Numbered from the stretch's first letter, positions 17,413 to 26,609 are shown. The stretch: DNA of 64,000 bases from Nostoc sp. RI_552 (GCA_016124525.1 WGNO01000009.1:1-64000), one strand, 5' to 3'. Program-made: numbers and translations. The notes: generated by a model from the letters alone, not told the origin.

Positions 17413-19608
17413 ATGCTGAAGAAACTAAAGAAAAAACAAATTTTTCTCATGGCTGGTGCGGCCCTGTTTGCCTTCTCAGCAGGAGCAATAGCATCAGCAC
17501 CTGAGATAGAAAAATCCTTGGGACAATGGTTAAACCTGAGCAAAATTCAGTTTGAACAAATTTCTAAAGATAACCAAGCCAATTCAGGCGTATTTCCACT
17601 AGTATCAAAGTCACGGCAAGAACGGGCAGCAAAACTAGAAACCATCGCCAAGGGTTCCAGTTCACCAGACAGAGAACGTGCCCGTTATTTATTGGCGAGT
17701 GATTTGATGGAGATTAAAGAGGCGCAAAAGGCTTTGAGTTTGCTGCAAGGGCTAGAAAAAACCTATCCCAGTCTTGCTCCCTACATTTTACTCAAACAGG
17801 CACAAGCACAAGACATATTGGGTGAGGATGGTAAGGCTTCGGATCTCCGACAAAGAGTGCTTAGAGAATATCCCCAAGAAGCGGCTAAAGCCAAAGCTTT
17901 GTATATGATCGCACTACCAAAGCATCATGATACGGCCATTGCTGAGTTTCCTTCCCATCCCCTCACCTGGGAAATTATTTATCAGAGGTTACAACAGAAT
18001 CCCAATCAGCCAAAACTCAGGCTAATTTTGGCACAGTACGCCTATAATCAAACAGGAATAGTGGGTGTGTTAGATCAGCTGGTCAAACAACCTCATCTCA
18101 AAGCCGAAGAATGGGAAATTGTCGGGAGAGCCTACTGGGAAAACAATCAATTTGCTAAGGCTGCCAATGCCTATACTAAAGCACCCCAAACACCCCGCAG
18201 CCTTTACCGCGCTGGCCGGGGGTTACAGATAGAAGGTAAAGAACGGGAAAAGGCAATAACCATTTATCAGCAACTGGTACAAAAATTTCCTCAAGGTAAC
18301 GAGACAGGACTAGCTCTATTGCGCTTGGCAGAATTAGCTAGAAACCCTAAAGAAGCTCTACCCTATCTTGACCAAGTAATTGCTAATTTTCCCCAACAAG
18401 CTAGCAATGCAGTAGTAGAAAAAGCCAAAATTTACCAAGGACTCAATGATCAAAAGTCCGCTCAACAGACTTGGGAATTGCTCTTAAGTAAATACGGCAG
18501 TTCTGATCAAGCTGCAGAGTATCGTTGGAACCGAGCCAAAGAGCAAGCCAAAGCCCAAAATTACCCAGGTGCTTGGCAATGGGCACAACCAATTGTTACC
18601 AACAATCCTCAGAGTATTTTAGCTCCTAGAGCAGGGTTTTGGATGGGTAAATGGGCAAATAAAATAGGAAAGCAACAGGAAGCTAAAGCAGCTTATGAGT
18701 ATGTATTAAGTAACTTTCCTTACTCTTACTATGGGTGGCGATCGGCTGTACATCTGGGGCTGAATGTAGGCAACTTTGACAACGTGCGCCAATTGCAACC
18801 AGAAGTAGTTATACCTCAACGTCCAATACCTCCCGCAGGTTCAGACACCTTCAAAGAACTGTATTTACTAGGTGAAGACCGTGATGCTTGGTTGCAATGG
18901 GAAACAGAATTTTTGAATAAAGACCAGCCCACCGTAGCAGAACAATTTACTGAGGGGTTAATGCGGTTAACTAGGGGAGAAAATCTCTCCGCAATTAACT
19001 TGATTTCTCGATTGGAAGACCGGGAAAAACCGGAAGAACAAGCCGAGTATCAGGCTTTGAGCCAAAAAATTACTTACTGGAAAGCCCGTTATCCTTTTCT
19101 CTATCGCCAGGAAATTAAAAAATGGTCTGCTGAACGTCAATTAAATCCTTTGCTAGTGGTTGGCTTGATCCGTCAAGAATCAATGTTTCAGCCAAAAATC
19201 AGATCTGTTGTGGGGGCCACTGGGTTAATGCAGGTGATGCCCAGCACAGGTGAATGGATTGCCCCCCAGATACAGTTGGATAGCAAAACAATTAACTTAG
19301 AAGACCCCAACGAAAATATTAATCTGGGGACATGGTATTTAGACTATACCCATAGACAGTATAAGGATAATTCCATGTTAGCCATCGCCAGTTACAATGC
19401 AGGCCCCGGTAATGTTGCTAAATGGCTGCAAACTATTGGCAAAAACGATGCAGATGATTTTGTAGAAGCCATTCCTTTTGATGAAACTAAAAATTATGTG
19501 CGACAAGTATTTGGTAATTACTGGAATTATCTGAGACTTTATAACCCAGAGATTTCGGCTCAGGTAGCAAAGTACTCAGATACACATCCAAAATTACCCC
19601 AAAGGTAA
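17413..19608 (+). CDS. Lytic murein transglycosylase (Slt70-like)
   Basis: 731 residues. An N-terminal hydrophobic segment (FLMAGAALFAFSAGAIASA) is a signal peptide or anchor. Residues about 60-520 are a TPR-like helical superhelix with repeated features such as EREKAITIYQQLVQKFPQ. The C-terminal catalytic SLT domain starts near 575 with the glutamate in GLIRQESMFQP and continues with GATGLMQVMPSTGEW and ASYNAGPGNV. It cleaves the beta-1,4 link of peptidoglycan to anhydro-muropeptides in the periplasm. Length and order match E. coli Slt70 family members with a longer repeat region. It is followed by tatC 110 bases later on the same strand. Confidence 0.92.
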   Translation: MLKKLKKKQIFLMAGAALFAFSAGAIASAPEIEKSLGQWLNLSKIQFEQISKDNQANSGVFPLVSKSRQERAAKLETIAKGSSSPDRERARYLLASDLMEIKEAQKALSLLQGLEKTYPSLAPYILLKQAQAQDILGEDGKASDLRQRVLREYPQEAAKAKALYMIALPKHHDTAIAEFPSHPLTWEIIYQRLQQNPNQPKLRLILAQYAYNQTGIVGVLDQLVKQPHLKAEEWEIVGRAYWENNQFAKAANAYTKAPQTPRSLYRAGRGLQIEGKEREKAITIYQQLVQKFPQGNETGLALLRLAELARNPKEALPYLDQVIANFPQQASNAVVEKAKIYQGLNDQKSAQQTWELLLSKYGSSDQAAEYRWNRAKEQAKAQNYPGAWQWAQPIVTNNPQSILAPRAGFWMGKWANKIGKQQEAKAAYEYVLSNFPYSYYGWRSAVHLGLNVGNFDNVRQLQPEVVIPQRPIPPAGSDTFKELYLLGEDRDAWLQWETEFLNKDQPTVAEQFTEGLMRLTRGENLSAINLISRLEDREKPEEQAEYQALSQKITYWKARYPFLYRQEIKKWSAERQLNPLLVVGLIRQESMFQPKIRSVVGATGLMQVMPSTGEWIAPQIQLDSKTINLEDPNENINLGTWYLDYTHRQYKDNSMLAIASYNAGPGNVAKWLQTIGKNDADDFVEAIPFDETKNYVRQVFGNYWNYLRLYNPEISAQVAKYSDTHPKLPQR

Positions 19609-19718
19609 GGTAATGTTGCTGAACAAAAGTACAAAAATCTTTAAGCGGCCAAAAACATAGCTTGGTCGCTGCTTCCCCGGATACAATAGTTAACAAATGT
19701 TGCCTATTGATTCGACTA

Positions 19719-20510
19719 ATGACACCCTCACAAGATGTAACTACTCCTGACCTCCACCTAGAGGAATATGGCAACTCAGAATCAAAAATTGATCCTCTCA
19801 ATGAGTTGCCAGATGAAGTGGAAATGTCACTCTTCGACCACCTAGAAGAGTTACGACAACGAATTTTCTATTCTCTAATTGCTGTCGCAGTTGGTGTTAT
19901 TGGCTGTTTCATAGCCGTTAAACCCATTGTCAAGTTACTAGAAGTCCCAGCCCAAGGAGTTAAATTTCTCCAACTTGCCCCCGGAGAATATTTCTTTGTT
20001 TCCATCAAAGTCGCAGGTTACAGTGGCTTAGTACTTTCCAGCCCTTTTATTCTTTACCAAATTATTCAGTTCCTTCTCCCAGGATTAACTCGCCGTGAAC
20101 GCCGCTTATTGGGGCCAGTAGTTTTAGGTTCTAGTGTGCTGTTTGCTGCGGGTTTAATATTTGCCTACTTGTTGCTCATTCCCGCCGCTTTGAATTTTTT
20201 CATTAGTTACGGTGAAGATGTAGTAGATCAATTGTGGTCTATTGATAAGTACTTTGAATTTGTCCTGCTACTATTATTCAGCACCGGTTTAGCATTTCAA
20301 ATTCCGATTATTCAATTAATACTTGGTAATTTGGGCATTGCTTCCTCCAAAAGGATGATTTCTGGCTGGCGTTATGTGATTATGGGAGCAGTAGTTCTAG
20401 GTGCTATTCTGACCCCTTCCACAGACCCCCTCACCCAAAGTTTGTTAGCAGGGGCAGTGTTAGGACTATACTTTGGGGGTATTGGTCTAGTAAAGCTCAC
20501 GGGTAAATGA
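19719..20510 (+). CDS. tatC: Sec-independent protein translocase TatC
   Basis: 264 residues from the ATG at 19719; an in-frame TTG at 19662 would add 19 residues but lacks the family's usual start. After an acidic N-terminal tail it has the TatC signature [14 protein letters not shown] before TM1. Six membrane spans follow, with the periplasmic loop [18 protein letters not shown]. TatC recognises twin-arginine signal peptides and forms the receptor with TatB/TatA in plasma and thylakoid membranes. No tatA or tatB is nearby. It is convergent with plsY; a hairpin lies between the two. Confidence 0.95.
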   Translation: MTPSQDVTTPDLHLEEYGNSESKIDPLNELPDEVEMSLFDHLEELRQRIFYSLIAVAVGVIGCFIAVKPIVKLLEVPAQGVKFLQLAPGEYFFVSIKVAGYSGLVLSSPFILYQIIQFLLPGLTRRERRLLGPVVLGSSVLFAAGLIFAYLLLIPAALNFFISYGEDVVDQLWSIDKYFEFVLLLLFSTGLAFQIPIIQLILGNLGIASSKRMISGWRYVIMGAVVLGAILTPSTDPLTQSLLAGAVLGLYFGGIGLVKLTGK

Positions 20511-20531
20511 CAAAAAATAATTCAAGCAGAA

Positions 20532-20557
20532 ATCCCACCAGCTTTTAGCCGTGGGAT
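20532..20557. terminator. Hairpin between convergent tatC and plsY
   Basis: The arms ATCCCAC and GTGGGAT form a 7-bp stem around a 12-nt loop, 22 bases after the tatC stop and 55 bases from the plsY stop. There is no strong T tract on either side, so termination is inferred from position. Confidence 0.45.
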
Positions 20558-20611
20558 AAATGTTTGCCACCTTGAGGTAAAGTCTATCTTGTCTTTTAAT
20601 CAGTAATATAG

Positions 20612-21292
20612 TCAGCTATCAGCACTTTTCTTTGTTGCTAAGGTCTGCCCAATTTTTGGTTCCATACCTGCCAGCAGGCGCTCAATGTTGGTACGATGGC
20701 GTAAAATTACATACAATCCCCCTGTAACACCAAACAGGATATAGGGTAGTGGTTGATCCAGAACTACCATCAAAATAGGAACTGCAATAGCGCCTGCAAT
20801 GGAACTGAGAGATACAATTCTCGATATGGCTATCAACAGAGCAAATACACCTGCTGTAGCTAAGGCCACTTGCCAATTCATCGCCAATAAAATTCCTAAA
20901 CTGGTAGCAACAGATTTACCACCAGAAAAGCCCAAAAAAATTGATTTACTGTGTCCAAAGATAGCAAACAACCCAGCTAAGGTAATCATCCAGGGTTGCC
21001 ACAGTGGGATATTTATAGTTGACGGGATAAGATTTTGACTAGGGGCAAAACTGAACAACCAATAAACAAGTACGATGGCTAAGACTCCCTTAAAGCAGTC
21101 TATAACTAAAACCAGAGCGCCTGGGCCTTTCCCCAAGGTTCGCAATACATTAGTTGCACCCGTTGAACCCGAACCAACTTCTCGAATATCAATACCTTTT
21201 AACTGTTTAACAGTAATGTAGCCAGTGGGAAAAGAACCCAACAGATAAGCTACCAGCAAAGCCACACCACACAAACTCAACCAAATAGTCAT
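20612..21292 (-). CDS. plsY: Acyl-phosphate:glycerol-3-phosphate acyltransferase PlsY
   Basis: 226 residues with several membrane spans and the PlsY motifs: LLGSFPTGYI near the N-terminus, DIREVGSGSTGATNVLRTLG, and FLGFSGGKSVATSLG. It transfers the acyl group from acyl-phosphate to glycerol-3-phosphate, the first step of membrane lipid synthesis. It is the last gene of a leftward run with the DUF3086, DUF3119 and MlaE-permease genes, a grouping that points to lipid supply and trafficking. Confidence 0.95.
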   Translation of the reverse strand: MTIWLSLCGVALLVAYLLGSFPTGYITVKQLKGIDIREVGSGSTGATNVLRTLGKGPGALVLVIDCFKGVLAIVLVYWLFSFAPSQNLIPSTINIPLWQPWMITLAGLFAIFGHSKSIFLGFSGGKSVATSLGILLAMNWQVALATAGVFALLIAISRIVSLSSIAGAIAVPILMVVLDQPLPYILFGVTGGLYVILRHRTNIERLLAGMEPKIGQTLATKKSADS

Positions 21293-21334
21293 AATTAAAT
21301 CACAAAGAAGTATAAACAGTCATGATTTACTCAG

Positions 21335-22573
21335 TTAAAAGTCATCATTATTATAATTTTTCACTGTTTTAGGGTCAGGGGCAAAAGCTAACCACAAAGG
21401 AAACTGCAACATCGCTAAACTGATTCGCTCTTCGGAATCATCAATGATAATTAAAGGTAATTGATTAGCTTTGATCAATCGCTCTGCTTTCTGAGCCAGG
21501 GCTTCAGGTGTTTCAAATAAAGCCACCCCTCGGTCTGGGCCAAAATCCGGGCGACCAATTCCTAAGCAGTCTTGCAAACCGCGCCGCCATTCACCTAAAC
21601 GTTCTGGTGAACTAGCTAAAACTAAGGTACGGATGCCATCGCCATATAACCTGTGTAATATCGAAACCACCGCTGAAGCGACGAGAATATTTTGCAAGCG
21701 GCTGGTCATGGTTTGCAAAGCACCGCGTCCTCCTTGCTTAAAGAACCAATTTGATACTCTTTCTGCGTGGACTGGTTCAAAAGTACGACGCAGTTGCCAA
21801 GCAGGTCCGTAATAATCTGGTTTACTACGGTATTGGTCAATCAGGCGGCGAATTTTATTTGTAGTATCTTGAAACTGCTGTTGGGCAAATTGGGGGGTTT
21901 CTGGCTGTTCTTGAGTTGTTTTAACGTCTTTAACCACCGGTGTTGGTGGTTCTACTACAACTTGTGGTGTCAGTTGCAGTTGCTCGGCTGACATTGCCAA
22001 ATCCTGTAAGCTTCCCGTGAGATACTCTTTAAAGCCCTGTACCCGAATTGCCAAATCTTGGGATGCTCCTGCAAAAGTGGTTCGCATTTCATTACGAATG
22101 CGTTCTTGTCGGCGTTCTAGCTGCTCTACAGAAATTTGCAGTGCTTGTTTGCGTTGTTCTAGCTGTGCCAGGGACTCTTGTACAATTCTTCCCAGAGATA
22201 TTTGAGTTTGATTTAGTTGCTCCTGAAGGGTTTTATAAGCTGCTTGTAGCTTGGCTATTTCTGCCTTGAGAGCCGCTTCTTCCCCTTGTAATTCTGCGAT
22301 TCTGGCTTTGGCTTCCGCTTGTGGTGAATTATCTGGTGACTCTGATTCTACTTCTGACCCCAGTACAGGAGTTTGTGCCTCAGTTGACTCAGTTGTGGAC
22401 TCAATTACAGAATTTGCCACTTCTGTATTAGATATGATTGGCTCTAGATTTGCAGATGAAGTTGGCGCTTCTGTTTCCAGGACTGACTCTATGGATGGGT
22501 TTTCTGCTGGTATTGGTTCCAACCACTCATCAATCTGTTCTGGGGTTTGAGATTCCTCTGGGTTCATAAACAA
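21335..22573 (-). CDS. DUF3086-type cyanobacterial protein with coiled coil
   Basis: 412 residues. The first 90 are acidic, low-complexity and rich in E, S, T and P. Residues about 90-175 form a strong coiled coil (AELQGEEAALKAEIAKLQAA, then QISVEQLERRQERIRNEM). The C-terminal 200 residues are the conserved globular part, with YYGPAWQLRRTFEPVHAERV and RLYGDGIRTLVLASSPERL. I recognise it as the uncharacterised cyanobacterial DUF3086 family. No signal peptide or membrane span. It lies 42 bases upstream of plsY on the same strand. Function unknown. Confidence 0.8.
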   Translation of the reverse strand: MFMNPEESQTPEQIDEWLEPIPAENPSIESVLETEAPTSSANLEPIISNTEVANSVIESTTESTEAQTPVLGSEVESESPDNSPQAEAKARIAELQGEEAALKAEIAKLQAAYKTLQEQLNQTQISLGRIVQESLAQLEQRKQALQISVEQLERRQERIRNEMRTTFAGASQDLAIRVQGFKEYLTGSLQDLAMSAEQLQLTPQVVVEPPTPVVKDVKTTQEQPETPQFAQQQFQDTTNKIRRLIDQYRSKPDYYGPAWQLRRTFEPVHAERVSNWFFKQGGRGALQTMTSRLQNILVASAVVSILHRLYGDGIRTLVLASSPERLGEWRRGLQDCLGIGRPDFGPDRGVALFETPEALAQKAERLIKANQLPLIIIDDSEERISLAMLQFPLWLAFAPDPKTVKNYNNDDF

Positions 22574-22683
22574 TAATGCAATTCCTTATGATGCGAATAA
22601 ATAACTTTCAGAAATATAGTCTAGTTTCAATGCCGTCAGTACGGGCTACCTATGGGACATCAACATAGAACTTAGAAAAGCAC

Positions 22684-23079
22684 TCAAATACGTGGACAAC
22701 GTTCTTCTAAGCAACTCTTGAGGGTTTTGGGATCAAATAAAATCGGTAAAAAGTGAATGCTGTTCACTTCCTTAAAATAAAACAGGATAGGAATTCCATT
22801 CCAGAATATACGCCAGTTTTGCCATTCTTCGTAGGGAAAGCGCCGCAGTAATTTTTCGCCTCTGTAAATATCTAAGTCCGTAGCCGTAAACTGTAACCTT
22901 ATTGTCACAGTTTGCAACAAAAGAAATAAACCCAGCAATGCCATGACTACTCCTAACCAAAGTTGTAGTACTAATAGTGGAATGACAGCAATCAGCAATA
23001 CCACAGGGATATGGTAACTAGGCTGGAGTTCCACAGTTGATGTGGAGTTAGGCGGAAATAAACTGGTCACAGTTTCCAA
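22684..23079 (-). CDS. DUF3119-type small membrane protein
   Basis: 131 residues. A double hydrophobic hairpin lies at about 28-60 (VVLLIAVIPLLVLQLWLGVV, then GLFLLLQ). It is followed by a PH-like beta region (TDLDIYRGEKLLRRFPYEEW, then ILFYFKEVNSIHFLPILFD). This matches the cyanobacterial DUF3119 family as I remember it, often found near the MlaE-type permease. It lies 83 bases downstream of that permease gene on the same strand. A role in lipid transport is guilt by association only. Confidence 0.7.
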   Translation of the reverse strand: METVTSLFPPNSTSTVELQPSYHIPVVLLIAVIPLLVLQLWLGVVMALLGLFLLLQTVTIRLQFTATDLDIYRGEKLLRRFPYEEWQNWRIFWNGIPILFYFKEVNSIHFLPILFDPKTLKSCLEERCPRI

Positions 23080-23162
23080 TCCTGTTTTGACACTAGATAT
23101 CTATTTTATTTTAAGAGTTAAGGGTTCAGAGTTTTCACTCAGTTAACAAGCAGTTTCGAAGG

Positions 23163-23960
23163 TTAAAACCCTTGAAGGAATGCACCGCCCATACCTTGAA
23201 ACATTAACCACGAAAGAAAGAAGTTGCTGGTAAATATAATCAGCAAAGAAGTAACAACCGCCGTTGTGGTTGATTGTCCCACGCCTTTAGCTCCTCCCTT
23301 AGTGGTTAAACCCCAACTGCAACCAATAATGGCTATTAACAAGCCAAAGCAACACCCCTTAATTAAAGCGCTGATAATATCCCAAATACCGACAAGATCA
23401 CGAGCTGAATTTAGAAATACGGTATCGGCAATACCATAGATATTTGTCGCAATCATTAATCCCCCTAAAATCCCTGTTACTAAAGACAGAAGGGTTAAAA
23501 TTGGCAACATTAAGCAGCAAGCAAGCAGGCGAGGGATTACCAGATAATCAATTGGATCAGTTTTTAAGATAAATAAAGCATCGATTTGTTCGGTTACCCG
23601 CATAGTTCCTATTTCCGCCGCAAAGGCGGAACCGACTCTTCCGGCCAAAACCACTGCGGTGAGCACGGGTGATAGTTCTCGTGTCAATGCTACCGCCAAA
23701 ACTCCGCCCACCAGATTACCAGCACCAAAGTTAATAAACTCCCGCGCTACCTGAATGGTAAACACTGCACCAACAAACACAGCGGTTAACAGGGCAATAA
23801 ATAGGGAATCTGGACCAACAGCTGCCATTTGCTCCACAGTGTTGCGCCAATTGATTTTTCCCCTCAAGAGGTGAACTATTACTTGTCCACCCAGGAAAAT
23901 CGCTGCCAGCAATCGCTGACTCCATGCTCCTAAACTGGATTTGGATTTAGTTTCACTCAA
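23163..23960 (-). CDS. MlaE/TGD1-family lipid ABC transporter permease
   Basis: 265 residues with five or six membrane spans. It carries the conserved MlaE core: GAVFTIQVAREFINFGA, ALTRELSPVLTAVVLAGRVG, SAFAAEIGTMRVTEQIDAL and the later SWGLTTKGGAKGVGQSTT. In Gram-negative bacteria MlaE with an MlaF ATPase and an MCE protein moves phospholipid between membranes, and plastid TGD1 is the plant counterpart. Neither an MCE protein nor the ATPase is in this window. It heads a leftward run with the DUF3119, DUF3086 and plsY genes. Confidence 0.92.
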   Translation of the reverse strand: MSETKSKSSLGAWSQRLLAAIFLGGQVIVHLLRGKINWRNTVEQMAAVGPDSLFIALLTAVFVGAVFTIQVAREFINFGAGNLVGGVLAVALTRELSPVLTAVVLAGRVGSAFAAEIGTMRVTEQIDALFILKTDPIDYLVIPRLLACCLMLPILTLLSLVTGILGGLMIATNIYGIADTVFLNSARDLVGIWDIISALIKGCCFGLLIAIIGCSWGLTTKGGAKGVGQSTTTAVVTSLLIIFTSNFFLSWLMFQGMGGAFLQGF

Positions 23961-24368
23961 TGTTTTGTAGCTAACTCGGTAACTGCATTAAGAATAGCGG
24001 ATGTCTGTTGTTAATTGATAGGGGAATGGGCTTGAGAACTTTCCTTTCTCCTCCTCTCCTGCGTTTCGCCGTCTGGCTAAAACATTAACTTAATTTAAAA
24101 CTAGTCTCAGAAAGTAAACTTATGTAATTTATGTGTTCATAGCCTGATTACTAAATATTTTTGACTCAAACCTTTATTTTGCTGGGGTTACAGACAATTT
24201 TAGACTTCTTAATCCTCAAATTATCTCATTTCGCAGGTGGCTGTTTTTTTTAATGAAAACTTAAGATTTTTGACATCTTGTGTGATAAAAAGCGATCGCA
24301 CTTATTCTGGAAGATGAGATATAGCTTTTTTTCGCTATTATTCACTTTCTTCACGGAGCCTACTGTAA
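23961..24368. other. Intergenic region between divergent mlaE-like and small membrane protein genes
   Basis: 408 bases, AT-rich, holding a HIP1 site at 24292-24299. Both flanking genes must be promoted from here. No RNA gene, repeat or convincing operator seen. Confidence 0.5.
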
Positions 24369-24665
24369 ATGACTGTTTTCACTAACTTTCTCCGCTCCCT
24401 GCTGCTGACGATGTTTTTTAGTTTTATCACTCCCATGTTCTTAATCGGGGGCTTATTATTCCTTTTAGCCCTCATGGGTCACTTTCCCGCCTTACAAGGC
24501 GGAACTGATGCCACCAGCACTGGGATCATGCATTTTCTCTTCATCTTTGGCAGTGGTAATCCTTTTCGTGGGCTAGTCATCATTAGTTTGACCTGTAGTT
24601 TCGTCGGGGCGCTCTTTGATACTTATGCTTATTACCGTTGTCAAATTTTACGCATTGACTCTTAA
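24369..24665 (+). CDS. Small hypothetical membrane protein
   Basis: 98 residues with a long N-terminal hydrophobic region (LLLTMFFSFITPMFLIGGLL and on to about residue 40) and a second span near 70-85 (LVIISLTCSFVGALFDTYAY). A glycine/threonine-rich loop links them. It has an ordinary coding look with HIP1-rich surroundings and probably belongs to a cyanobacterium-specific family, but I do not recognise a named domain. It is monocistronic between the divergent mlaE-like gene and a long intergenic region. Confidence 0.6.
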   Translation: MTVFTNFLRSLLLTMFFSFITPMFLIGGLLFLLALMGHFPALQGGTDATSTGIMHFLFIFGSGNPFRGLVIISLTCSFVGALFDTYAYYRCQILRIDS

Positions 24666-25162
24666 GTGATGACAACACTTTTTTGGGTGTTCACACAGTG
24701 ATAAACTGCCAGCAACTGGCAACCTAGATGAAGGTTATGGTTGTTGAATTTGTTTATAATTAAATTTTTAAAAACTTTTTTAAAAAAAATATTAATTATT
24801 TAATTAATAGTTGACAAAAATTACAAATCCTGACAGAAGTGTTGAATCCTGCAATAAAAATTTACAATTTTTGCGTTTTACCCCAGTAAAATTCATTGTC
24901 TATTAAGAATAGAGTCATTAATTGCTCAAGTTTTGTATCACCGAGGCACAACTTGGACAGTCAACAGTCAAAATTTCTGTAATCCTGATAAAGAAGGATA
25001 TTTAGTTAGTTGAAACTCTCCTGCCTTTAAGGGAGGTTATTCTACAGTAACGTAAAATTCTCCACAGCACAATACCTGCTTATTTTTGGAACAGGGTAAA
25101 GTAGGTTGTTTAAGCCCAGGGCATTTTATATTGGGTGTATTACAGAGGTTTTTTAACTGCTC
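24666..25162. other. Intergenic region upstream of sppA
   Basis: About 497 bases, very AT-rich in the first half. It contains repeat copy A (24915-24965) and, at about 25014-25045, a small GC-rich imperfect hairpin (CTCCTGCCTTTAAGGGAG) of the kind seen at IS200/IS605 ends. TTGACA occurs at about 24811, but with no clear -10 at good spacing. No coding frame of note. Confidence 0.45.
24915..24965 (+). repeat. Dispersed 51-nt repeat, copy A
   Basis: This 51-nt string matches the reverse complement of 26555-26605 at 47 of 51 positions by eye, including an uninterrupted GCACAACTTGGACAGTCAAC. The two copies face each other across sppA and aroH. They may be the ends of a small non-autonomous element or two copies of a dispersed repeat. 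Confidence 0.75.
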
Positions 25163-25984
25163 ATGGTCTGGCCTTTTAAGTCCAAGTTTCGTAAACAAAT
25201 TGCCCGGATTGAAATTACTGGTGCGATCGCAAGTTCTACTCGCAAGCGCGTGTTAGAAGCCCTAAAAACCGTAGAAGAGAAAAAATTCCCCGCTTTACTC
25301 CTACGCATTGACAGTCCTGGGGGTACAGTTGGGGATTCTCAAGAAATCTACAGCGCTCTCAAGAAGTTACGCAAGAAGATCAAAATTGTCGCCAGCTTTG
25401 GTAATATCTCCGCTTCTGGCGGTGTCTACATTGGTATGGGAGCTGAACACATCATGGCTAACCCCGGAACCATCACCGGGAGTATTGGCGTGATTTTGCG
25501 GGGGAACAACTTGGAACGGTTGCTAGACAAAATTGGTGTTTCGTTCAAAGTTATCAAATCTGGCCCTTACAAAGATATTTTGGCATTTGACCGGGAATTA
25601 ACTTTACCGGAACAAAGTATCCTGCAAGAATTGATTGATGTCAGTTATCAGCAGTTTGTCTACACAGTGGCCGAGGCGCGTTCTTTGCAAGTAGAAACTG
25701 TCAAAAGTTTTGCTGATGGGAGAATTTTTACCGGAGAACAAGCTTTAGAATTGGGCGTTGTAGACCGCCTGGGAACCGAAGAAGATGCACGTTGCTGGAC
25801 AGCAGAAATGGTGGGTCTTGATCCTGAGAAAGCACCTTGCTATACGCTAGAAGAACGTAAACCTTTATTGAGTCGGGTCTTGTCCGGAAGCCGTCAGCTT
25901 TCATCAGGAATTGGAGGGGGAATTGATTGGCTGGAGTTTGAAATGTCTACTAGTGGTCTGCCACTGTGGTTATATAGACCATAA
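25163..25984 (+). CDS. sppA: Signal peptide peptidase SppA, short form (S49 peptidase)
   Basis: 273 residues with a single S49 domain. The substrate-binding part includes ALLLRIDSPGGTVGDSQEIY. The nucleophile serine lies in the loop SASGGVYIGMGAEHIMANPG, followed by TITGSIGVI. The general-base lysine is expected in the GPYKDI region. No clear membrane anchor is seen; the protein starts with the basic MVWPFKSKFRKQ. The short form degrades cleaved signal peptides in the membrane and has been linked to light acclimation in cyanobacteria. Starts with ATG; aroH follows 81 bases later. Confidence 0.9.
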   Translation: MVWPFKSKFRKQIARIEITGAIASSTRKRVLEALKTVEEKKFPALLLRIDSPGGTVGDSQEIYSALKKLRKKIKIVASFGNISASGGVYIGMGAEHIMANPGTITGSIGVILRGNNLERLLDKIGVSFKVIKSGPYKDILAFDRELTLPEQSILQELIDVSYQQFVYTVAEARSLQVETVKSFADGRIFTGEQALELGVVDRLGTEEDARCWTAEMVGLDPEKAPCYTLEERKPLLSRVLSGSRQLSSGIGGGIDWLEFEMSTSGLPLWLYRP

Positions 25985-25992
25985 CTAATTAA

Positions 25993-26031
25993 TAGTCATT
26001 GGTCAATCATCTTGCGTCAATGACCAATGAC
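25993..26031. repeat. Perfect 12-bp inverted repeat between sppA and aroH
   Basis: AGTCATTGGTCA at 25993-26004 and TGACCAATGACT at 26020-26031 are exact inverted copies separated by 15 bases. They could form a transcript hairpin just after sppA. The string CCAATGAC also recurs as a common cyanobacterial intergenic repeat, so the site may be a repeat rather than a terminator. Confidence 0.7.
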
Positions 26032-26065
26032 TCATAGATCATGACTAATTAAGGAGGATTTTGGC

Positions 26066-26479
26066 GTGGAGTGGCAAATGCGAGCTATTCGCGGAGCAAC
26101 AACCGTTTCTGAAAACACCATTGAAGCCATTAGAGAAGCGGTAACAGAACTTATAGATGAATTAGAACGACGGAATCATCTTCACCCACAGGAGATGATA
26201 AGCGTTACTTTCTCTGTGACCCGTGATTTAGATGCGATTTTTCCGGCAGCGATTGCGCGATCGCGTTCTGGTTGGGATAATGTAGCTATGTTGGATGTAC
26301 AGCAAATGCACGTCGAAGGTAGCTTACAGCGCTGCATCCGCTTTCTCATCCACGCTTACCTCCCAGCCTCTACACCAATTAATCATATTTATTTGCGCCA
26401 AGCTGCTAAGTTACGTCCAGACTGGAGTTTACCTGAGTCGTTACAACCATCACAGCAGGTAATCAACTCAAAACTTTAA
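26066..26479 (+). CDS. aroH: Chorismate mutase, AroH type
   Basis: 137 residues from a GTG start set by a strong AAGGAGG about 10 bases upstream (26051-26057). It has the trimeric AroH fold signature: MRAIRGATTVSENT, SVTRDLDAIFPAAIARSR and HVEGSLQRCIRFLIH. It converts chorismate to prephenate for Phe and Tyr synthesis. Compared with B. subtilis AroH (Cys75, Glu78 in CMQEMDV) this protein has DVQQMHV, so D77 and Q80 occupy those positions; the active-site carboxylate appears shifted. The rest of the pocket, including the first Arg and the CIR arginine, is retained. Confidence 0.92.
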   Translation: MEWQMRAIRGATTVSENTIEAIREAVTELIDELERRNHLHPQEMISVTFSVTRDLDAIFPAAIARSRSGWDNVAMLDVQQMHVEGSLQRCIRFLIHAYLPASTPINHIYLRQAAKLRPDWSLPESLQPSQQVINSKL

Positions 26480-26554
26480 AGTACCACTGTAAATTATATG
26501 TAAAAATTAGCACAAAATTAGCAATTAGGGTGGTGATACTCCTCAACCAGAAAT

Positions 26555-26605
26555 GTTGACTGTCCAAGTTGTGCATTGGTGATACAAAATTTCAGCAATT
26601 AATGA
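26555..26605 (-). repeat. Dispersed 51-nt repeat, copy B
   Basis: Inverted counterpart of 24915-24965, with four differences over 51 positions. It abuts the point where the four-helix-bundle pseudogene stops being readable (about 26610), suggesting that arrival of the repeat helped to break that gene. Confidence 0.75.
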
Positions 26606-26609
26606 TTTT

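Noticed and set aside
22017-22550. Plus-strand open frames opposite the DUF3086 gene
   Set aside because: They mirror the coiled-coil and acidic low-complexity coding sequence on the other strand.
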